In this document: piece after piece, positions 6,249-10,463 of the stretch
How the letters are laid out: each line of letters starts with the position of its first letter
Position numbering within the stretch: position 1 is the first letter of the stretch
Assembly (NCBI GenBank): GCA_030667205.1
Contig: DAOUWH010000031.1
Coordinates: forward strand, 1 to 10,463
Source: Nitrospirota bacterium
GTDB taxonomy: Bacteria; Nitrospirota; Thermodesulfovibrionia; Thermodesulfovibrionales; JdFR-86
Reading direction: 5' to 3'
Length of the DNA: 10,463 nucleotides
The notes under the pieces: model-generated
What the model saw: the letters and a program-made list of their open reading frames with translations, nothing else
What the model was told of the DNA's origin: nothing
Database searches by the model: none
Made by a program: the position numbers and the translations under genes

Positions 6249-7196
6249 TCAGTTTTCAATCCCCTCTATGATGGCCGCAGCAAGCAGGGGGAACATTATC
6301 TCGTGGTGGCCGGTCAGGGCATAGGAGGCCCCCTTGTGCATTGTCGGCCTCCTGAGGACGTTCTCCCTTGCCCTGTAGTGCTGGATGAAGTCCATGTTCA
6401 CGGTGGTCAGGTCCTTTAGTTTATGCCCGAGGTTATTGGCCACGCTGACGGCCTTTAAAAATACCTCGGGAAGTATTACTGCGGAGCCGAGGTTTATATA
6501 CACCCCGCCGGCAAGGTCCGCGACCACCGAGCACAGCAGTTTAAAATCCCTCAGGCTGCCCTCCCCTATGGCGGCGCCGTCCGCCTGGGGGTGCATGTGG
6601 ATTATGTCGGTGCCGAGGGCGACATGGACACACATGGGTATGCCCTTCCTTGCGGCTGTACCAAATATGCTTAGCTCTTTAAACTTATATTTGCTTTCCT
6701 CTATGGCCTCTCCGAGGCTGCGCCCGAGGCCGTAGCCGCCGGCCACTCCCCTGTTAATTGCATTGTTTATGACACTTCCGGTCTCCCTGGCCATGCCGAA
6801 CCTGCCTGAGTGAAGGGCCGCGGCCACGTCCTCTGAGGTACGTCCGGCGTAGGAGAGCTCGAAGTCGTGCACCATGCACGAGCCGTTTACGGCAATCGCG
6901 GTGATCACGCCCCTTTCGATGAGGTCTATGATTACCGGCGAAAGCCCTACCTGTATGGGATGCGCTCCCATCCCGAGCACCACGGGCCTGTTGTTTTCCC
7001 TTGCCCTGACTACGGCCTCCACCACCGCCTTTATGTCCCCTGCCGCAAGGATATCGGGAAGACCGTCAAAGAACTTTTCAAAGGAATCCCCGTTTTTATA
7101 AAGCGCGGCGAGCGAGCCCCGCTTTACCTTGCTCTTTCTCCTTGAGAGAGGATATGTCTTGATCTTTCTTAGCGATACCGGCCTGTAGCGTTTCAT
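6249..7196 (-). CDS. Deoxyhypusine-synthase-like protein, function unknown
   Basis: This is a 315-residue soluble protein without a signal peptide or membrane segment. After a basic N-terminus (about residues 1-27, many Lys/Arg), it shows a Rossmann-like pattern. 'PVVLGMGAHPIQVGLSPVIIDLIERGVITAIAVNGS' (71-106) recalls the deoxyhypusine synthase segment where a 'GL' helix precedes a buried strand, followed by an acidic 'HDFELSYAGRT' (110-120). Later glycine-rich stretches are 'GVAGGYGLGRSLGEAI' (150-165) and 'GGVYINLGSAVILPEV' (230-245), followed by 'TGHHEIMFP' (295-303). These support a distant place in the deoxyhypusine/homospermidine synthase NAD-binding fold, but I judge this by pattern only. 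Bacteria lack eIF5A, so the classic reaction is not expected. It heads a unit with a ferredoxin and a membrane protein. The ATG at 7196 lies 9 bases after a -10 box and has no ribosome-binding site. Confidence 0.8.
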   Translation of the reverse strand: MKRYRPVSLRKIKTYPLSRRKSKVKRGSLAALYKNGDSFEKFFDGLPDILAAGDIKAVVEAVVRARENNRPVVLGMGAHPIQVGLSPVIIDLIERGVITAIAVNGSCMVHDFELSYAGRTSEDVAAALHSGRFGMARETGSVINNAINRGVAGGYGLGRSLGEAIEESKYKFKELSIFGTAARKGIPMCVHVALGTDIIHMHPQADGAAIGEGSLRDFKLLCSVVADLAGGVYINLGSAVILPEVFLKAVSVANNLGHKLKDLTTVNMDFIQHYRARENVLRRPTMHKGASYALTGHHEIMFPLLAAAIIEGIEN

Positions 7197-7197
7197 G

Positions 7198-7215
7198 GTG
7201 CTATGATTTTAGCAC
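7198..7215 (-). promoter_or_regulatory. -10 box and overlapping 18-bp dyad before the deoxyhypusine-synthase-like gene
   Basis: On the minus strand a TAAAAT -10 box (7211-7206) stands 9 bases before the ATG at 7196, the same geometry as in the lysA promoter, so the message may be leaderless. No good -35 box is seen at the right distance. The sequence GTGCTATGATTTTAGCAC (7198-7215) is a perfect 6-bp inverted repeat with a 6-base centre, and it covers the -10 box and the expected start point. That placement is what a repressor operator would have; no regulator is identified. Confidence 0.4.
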
Positions 7216-7251
7216 AAAACGCAGGGCCGGAGAGTGAAAAATCGGCGGATT

Positions 7252-7257
7252 TATAAT
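7252..7257 (+). promoter_or_regulatory. Consensus -10 box for ilvC
   Basis: A perfect TATAAT lies in an A/T-rich stretch of the divergent intergenic region (7197-7297). A start about 7 bases downstream would give a leader of roughly 34 bases before the ilvC ATG at 7298. The 15-19-base window upstream holds no recognisable -35 box, so an activator or an extended element may be needed. No T-box, leader peptide or attenuator hairpin is visible in the short leader. Confidence 0.45.
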
Positions 7258-7297
7258 ATAATAGCAATTACTTTACTACCTTAGAAAGGAGACTGTG

Positions 7298-8314
<1,017 letters not shown>

Positions 8315-8343
8315 CCCGAAAATGTCAGGGGTTCCAAACACCC

Positions 8344-8982
8344 ATGATTAAGATAGCCCCGGAAGGATATCCCTTCGTAGGGTTCTTCGCCGTTGCGAGC
8401 GCGGTAGCGCTTTTCGCCGTGGGCCTTCATGCGGCGGCGGTGCTGTTTGCGCTTGTGCTTTTCATGCTGTTTTTCTTCAGGGACCCCGAAAGGCACGTCC
8501 CCCCGGACAAAGGGTTCATCAGCCCCGCCGACGGCAGGGTCGTATCGATCGCGCCCCAGTACGAAAGGGACCACCTCAAGACCAACGCCCTGAGGATAAG
8601 CATATTCATGTCGCCGTTTAATGTCCACGTAAACCGCTCCCCCTGCGACGGCGAGGTCCTGGCCGTAAAACACACGCCCGGCAGCTTTAAAGCCGCGTTC
8701 AAAGAATCGGCCTCGCTTAAGAACGAAAACACCGCCATGCTCCTTAAAAACGGCTCCGACAATATCCTCGTAAGGCAGGTCGCGGGCTTCCTCGCACGGA
8801 GGACCGTCTGCAGGGTCAGGCCCGGAAGCACCTTGAAAAGGGGCGAACGCTTCGGCATGATAAAGTTCAGCTCCCGGCTGGACATCTACCTGCCCTCCGA
8901 CGTCAGGGTCATTGTAAGGCCCAACGACAGGGTAAGGGCGGGCGAGACCCTGCTTGCCGCCCCGAAGGCTCTTACGACATGA
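8344..8982 (+). CDS. psd: Phosphatidylserine decarboxylase, short form
   Basis: Psd (212 residues) decarboxylates phosphatidylserine to phosphatidylethanolamine at the inner membrane. It belongs to the short family related to archaeal-type enzymes. Residues about 9-45 are hydrophobic and can form two membrane segments. Conserved points are 'FFRDPER' (44-50), 'SPADGRVV' (60-67) with Asp63, and 'SPFNVHVNR' (90-98) with His95. The proenzyme normally cuts itself before the Ser of a Gly-Ser pair ('RFGxIxFGSRxDxYLP'), turning that Ser into a pyruvoyl group. Here residues 169-183 read 'RFGMIKFSSRLDIYL', with Ser176-Ser177 in place of Gly-Ser. The ATG at 8344 follows ilvC by 29 bases; a weak AGGGG lies 12 bases upstream. 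Longer in-frame starts would run back into ilvC in another frame. The stop overlaps pssA by ATGA. Family is certain; activity is uncertain because of the site change. Confidence 0.93.
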   Translation: MIKIAPEGYPFVGFFAVASAVALFAVGLHAAAVLFALVLFMLFFFRDPERHVPPDKGFISPADGRVVSIAPQYERDHLKTNALRISIFMSPFNVHVNRSPCDGEVLAVKHTPGSFKAAFKESASLKNENTAMLLKNGSDNILVRQVAGFLARRTVCRVRPGSTLKRGERFGMIKFSSRLDIYLPSDVRVIVRPNDRVRAGETLLAAPKALTT

Positions 8983-9695
8983 GAAAAGGCATCTATCTGC
9001 TTCCCAACAGCCTTACGCTCTGCGGGATGTTCGCGGGCTTCTACTCGATGATAGCCGTGCTCAACGGCAACTACGTCCACGCCGGATGGGCGATTATCAT
9101 AGCCGGAATATTCGACGGCATCGACGGGTGGGTGGCAAGGCTCACAAGCTCTGACTCGAAGTTCGGCATCGAGCTCGACTCGCTCTCCGACGTGATAGCC
9201 TTTGGCGTGGCCCCCTCCGTGTTGCTTTATAACTGGACCCTTCAGTCGTTCGGGCGTCTGGGGGCGGCCGCGGCGTTCCTGATCGTCGCGTGCGGGGCGC
9301 TCAGGCTCGCAAGATACAACGTGCAGATGGCCGCGGAGGAGAAAAAGCACTTCACCGGCATGCCCATACCCGCGGCGGCGGCCATCGTCGCCACGACCGT
9401 GCTCTTTTACACCGAAATGGGGATAGGCCACGAAAGGAGCTACTACGCGCTCTTCATCGCGATAATCTGTTCCATCCTGATGGTAAGCACCATGAAGTTC
9501 CGCAGCCAGAAGGAACTCAACCCCACCAGAAGGAAGCCATTTAAAATACTGGTAGGGGTCGTCCTGTTCCTTACGGTATTCATCATGCACCCCGAGGTAA
9601 CGCTCTTCCTCACCGGGATACTCTATCTCCTTAGCGGCCCGGCAGAGGCCTTCTACAGATTCATGGCCAGGGAAAGGCCCGCCCTCAGACCGTAG
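8979..9695 (+). CDS. pssA: CDP-diacylglycerol--serine O-phosphatidyltransferase
   Basis: This 238-residue integral membrane enzyme joins serine to CDP-diacylglycerol, making phosphatidylserine, the substrate of the neighbouring Psd. The CDP-alcohol phosphotransferase signature D-x2-DG-x2-AR-x8-G-x3-D-x3-D is complete: Asp46, Asp49, Gly50, Ala53, Arg54, Gly63, Asp67 and Asp71. The start 'GIYLLPNSLTLCGMFAGF' is typical of the short, Gram-positive/archaeal-like PssA type rather than the PLD-type of E. coli. About seven or eight membrane segments follow, and the C-terminus 'RFMARERPALRP' is basic. Its ATG overlaps the psd stop (ATGA, 8979-8982). ilvC, psd, pssA, often with leuA next, is a known arrangement; here leuA does not follow and the unit ends in a repeat-rich spacer. 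Confidence 0.95.
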   Translation: MRKGIYLLPNSLTLCGMFAGFYSMIAVLNGNYVHAGWAIIIAGIFDGIDGWVARLTSSDSKFGIELDSLSDVIAFGVAPSVLLYNWTLQSFGRLGAAAAFLIVACGALRLARYNVQMAAEEKKHFTGMPIPAAAAIVATTVLFYTEMGIGHERSYYALFIAIICSILMVSTMKFRSQKELNPTRRKPFKILVGVVLFLTVFIMHPEVTLFLTGILYLLSGPAEAFYRFMARERPALRP

Positions 9696-9738
9696 CGGCA
9701 TTTCTGCCTTTCCTTTTTCGTCATTGCCGCGCCTCACC

Positions 9739-9757
9739 GTCCTTGCAAGGACTTTTT
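9739..9757 (+). terminator. Rho-independent terminator of the ilvC-psd-pssA unit
   Basis: A perfect palindrome GTCCTTGCAAGGAC (9739-9752) can fold as a 5-bp stem GTCCT/AGGAC with a TGCA loop and is followed at once by five T (9753-9757). It lies 43 bases after the pssA stop. A weaker stem GGCA/TGCC (9697-9708) with T-rich sequence stands between them. Confidence 0.6.
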
Positions 9758-9763
9758 AATTCT

Positions 9764-9794
9764 GTCATTGCGAGCGAAGCGAAGCAATCTCGCC
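9764..9794. repeat. Dispersed GTCATTGCGAG repeat, long copy
   Basis: The unit begins GTCATTGCGAGCGAAGC and ends GAAGCAATCTCGCC. ATTGC (9767-9771) pairs with GCAAT (9784-9788). This is the widespread intergenic repeat whose translation reads 'VIASEAKQS' in many genomes. A shorter copy lies at 10134-10155, and a GTCATTGC half-copy at 9720-9727. It probably marks a REP-like or small non-autonomous element family. Confidence 0.75.
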
Positions 9795-9863
9795 TTTGGG
9801 GCTCCGCCTTTTTTGTTTATGTTGGGGCCCCTTTGAAAATCTCATCCTTTGGGGCTCTGCCCC
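9795..9863. repeat. Direct repeat TTTGGGGCTCYGCC with G/C-rich hairpins
   Basis: TTTGGGGCTCCGCC (9795-9808) recurs as TTTGGGGCTCTGCC (9848-9861), 13 of 14 bases the same, with a 53-base offset. The second copy forms a GGGGC-TCT-GCCCC hairpin (9851-9863), and a GGGGCCCC palindrome (9824-9831) lies between the copies. Confidence 0.6.
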
Positions 9864-9901
9864 ATACCCCGGCACTTTTTTGCTCGCCCATGCTTCGATG
9901 G

Positions 9902-9957
9902 TTCGACTGGCTCACCATGCTCAGCATGCTCGCATTGGGCACCCTGAGCTTGTCGAA
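9902..9957. repeat. Imperfect inverted repeat of the CCCTGAGCTTGTCGAAGGG type
   Basis: The arms TTCGACTGGCTCA (9902-9914) and TGAGCTTGTCGAA (9945-9957) are inverted copies with 11 of 13 matches. Between them sits a CATGC-TCA-GCATG hairpin (9916-9928). The right arm extends to CCCTGAGCTTGTCGAAGGG (9942-9960), a very common dispersed bacterial intergenic repeat (translated as 'LSLSKG' or 'PELVEG'). Confidence 0.7.
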
Positions 9958-9973
9958 GGGTCCGGGTCCGCCC

Positions 9974-10002
9974 CGGCGGATTCGCCGAGGCGAACGCTTC
10001 GC
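9974..10002. repeat. Two adjacent small hairpins
   Basis: CGGCG-GATT-CGCCG (9974-9987) and GCGAA-CGC-TTCGC (9990-10002) are perfect 5-bp stems with short loops, only two bases apart. They continue the structured part of the spacer. No T-run follows, so they are not terminators. Confidence 0.5.
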
Positions 10003-10022
10003 TCCAGTCGGCCTCCGGTAAC

Positions 10023-10063
10023 CTAATTCAAACTCGGTCGTTCCTCCCTCAGACACGAATTAG
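10023..10063. repeat. Inverted repeat CTAATTC / GAATTAG
   Basis: CTAATTC (10023-10029) and GAATTAG (10057-10063) are perfect 7-bp inverted copies, 27 bases apart, enclosing a C/T-rich loop. They may be part of one larger dispersed element with the hairpins just upstream. Confidence 0.4.
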
Positions 10064-10133
10064 CTTTTAACCCTTCGGCCTTCCTCGCTCCACTGAAACT
10101 TTCAATGGGGGCAGAAAAACAAAAATAAAAGCC

Positions 10134-10155
10134 GTCATTGCGAGGCAATCTTGCC
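10134..10155. repeat. Dispersed GTCATTGCGAG repeat, short copy
   Basis: GTCATTGCGAG is followed directly by GCAATCTTGCC, lacking the GCGAAGCGAA centre of the copy at 9764. ATTGC (10137-10141) pairs with GCAAT (10145-10149); alternatively GGCAA pairs with TTGCC (10144-10155). Confidence 0.65.
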
Positions 10156-10180
10156 GAATCCGTGGCCCCTTTTTTTTATG

Positions 10181-10270
10181 TGTTCACTAATTTTCCTCCA
10201 GAGGGGCGGTTTCCGTTTGATAATCAACGGGTTCTGGAGAATCCGGGGTGTTCACTATCCGTTCACTATC
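10181..10270. repeat. TGTTCACTA direct repeats flanking a nested inverted repeat
   Basis: TGTTCACTA occurs at 10181-10189 and 10249-10257. GTTCACTATC is repeated in tandem at 10250-10259 and 10261-10270 (11-base period), and a further TTCACTA lies at 10441-10447. Between the first two copies is a nested dyad. The outer arms are CTCCAGA (10196-10202) and TCTGGAG (10233-10239). The inner hairpin is CCGTTTGAT/ATCAACGG (10213-10230) with one bulged T. Repeated short motifs of this kind are typical of transposase-binding ends, for example IS21-like elements, but no transposase is in the window. Confidence 0.5.
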
Positions 10271-10307
10271 GCTCCCTGAATTTTTGGGGCGCACCGCGCC
10301 CGTCAGT

Positions 10308-10408
10308 GGCATTTTACACCGGGGGGTACTGACATCGTCCATATGACATATGACAGTGGTTGGATGTCAGTAGTTCCCTCGACCCTATCATTCTGAGGGC
10401 ATTTTACA
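10308..10408. repeat. 10-bp inverted repeat enclosed by GGCATTTTACA direct repeats
   Basis: GGCATTTTACA (10308-10318) recurs exactly at 10398-10408, 90 bases on. Between them TACTGACATC (10327-10336) and GATGTCAGTA (10363-10372) form a perfect 10-bp inverted repeat with a 26-base loop that contains CATATG twice (10340-10345, 10347-10352). The plan resembles a small mobile-element remnant or a protein-binding end; identity is not established. Confidence 0.5.
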
Positions 10409-10463
10409 GGCTGGCCTGTGAAGCCGTCCATGTGAAGCGCTTCACTAACCGGATTTCACAAAC

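Larger units (their letters stand above)
9696..10463. other. Repeat-rich spacer of 768 bp without a convincing gene
   Basis: After pssA no open frame has a ribosome-binding site or recognisable product. The frames that do exist, such as one over 9743-10021, translate dispersed repeats. The stretch holds a terminator, two copies of a GTCATTGCGAG-type repeat, a TTCGAC/GTCGAA inverted repeat, a run of small hairpins, and at the far end TTCACTA and GGCATTTTACA repeats around a 10-bp inverted repeat. Each is listed separately. Confidence 0.8.

Noticed and set aside
7258..7297. Attenuator, T-box or leader peptide for ilvC
   Set aside because: The leader is only about 34 bases, too short for these, and no hairpin or run of Leu/Val/Ile codons is present.
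8886..9737. Long antisense open frame (283 codons) opposite psd and pssA
   Set aside because: It is a shadow of GC-rich coding DNA, rich in His/Arg/Glu without domains, and lies opposite two certain genes.
9743..10021. Open frame of 92 codons after pssA
   Set aside because: Its translation is that of dispersed repeats ('VIASEAKQS', 'LSLSKG'), it has no ribosome-binding site, and it lies past the terminator.
10138..10332. Open frame of 64 codons in the right-hand spacer
   Set aside because: It runs through the repeat and dyad region, has no recognisable product and no translation signal.
9696..10463. CRISPR array or tRNA in the spacer
   Set aside because: The repeats are not evenly spaced with unique spacers, and no cloverleaf with a CCA-type acceptor end or TTCGANNC arm in the right place is seen.

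Overview
The window is about 10.5 kb of GC-rich bacterial DNA, mostly housekeeping metabolism. Arg is often AGG and Ile often ATA. The gene set suggests an anaerobic or facultatively anaerobic Gram-negative bacterium of the Desulfobacterota/Nitrospirota type. The supporting signs are an EtfA with an N-terminal ferredoxin domain, a small extra ferredoxin, meso-DAP synthesis, phosphatidylserine/ethanolamine synthesis, and a repeat-rich spacer like those in many such genomes. No rRNA or marker protein fixes the taxon, so this is inference.

Layout: (1) 1-2336, plus strand: the 3' end of etfB, then etfA (two [4Fe-4S] motifs plus an EtfA body), then fabD, all overlapping. (2) 2391-5340, plus strand: lysA, dapF, dapA of the diaminopimelate/lysine pathway. 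lysA has its own strong promoter that seems to give a leaderless mRNA; dapB is absent here. (3) 7196-5370, minus strand: a three-gene unit of a deoxyhypusine-synthase-like protein, a 63-residue ferredoxin and a polytopic membrane protein. It begins at a -10 box placed exactly as in lysA and overlapped by an 18-bp dyad. (4) 7298-9695, plus strand: ilvC, psd, pssA, a well-known gene neighbourhood. ilvC carries an in-frame TGA in place of a conserved Gly codon but is otherwise full length. psd has Ser in place of the Gly that normally precedes its self-cleavage Ser. (5) 9696-10463: no convincing gene, but a terminator and a dense set of dispersed, direct and inverted repeats, possibly leading into a mobile-element end beyond the window.

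How the genes work together: etfBA moves electrons between dehydrogenases and the quinone or ferredoxin pool, and fabD loads malonyl groups for fatty acid synthesis. dapA, dapF and lysA supply meso-DAP for peptidoglycan and lysine. ilvC serves valine, isoleucine and pantothenate synthesis. pssA and psd are consecutive steps making phosphatidylserine and then phosphatidylethanolamine. The minus-strand unit has no assigned pathway and is the best candidate here for undescribed biology. The sharpest sequence anomalies are the ilvC stop codon and the psd cleavage-site change. I found no CRISPR array, tRNA, rRNA, phage or defence genes.
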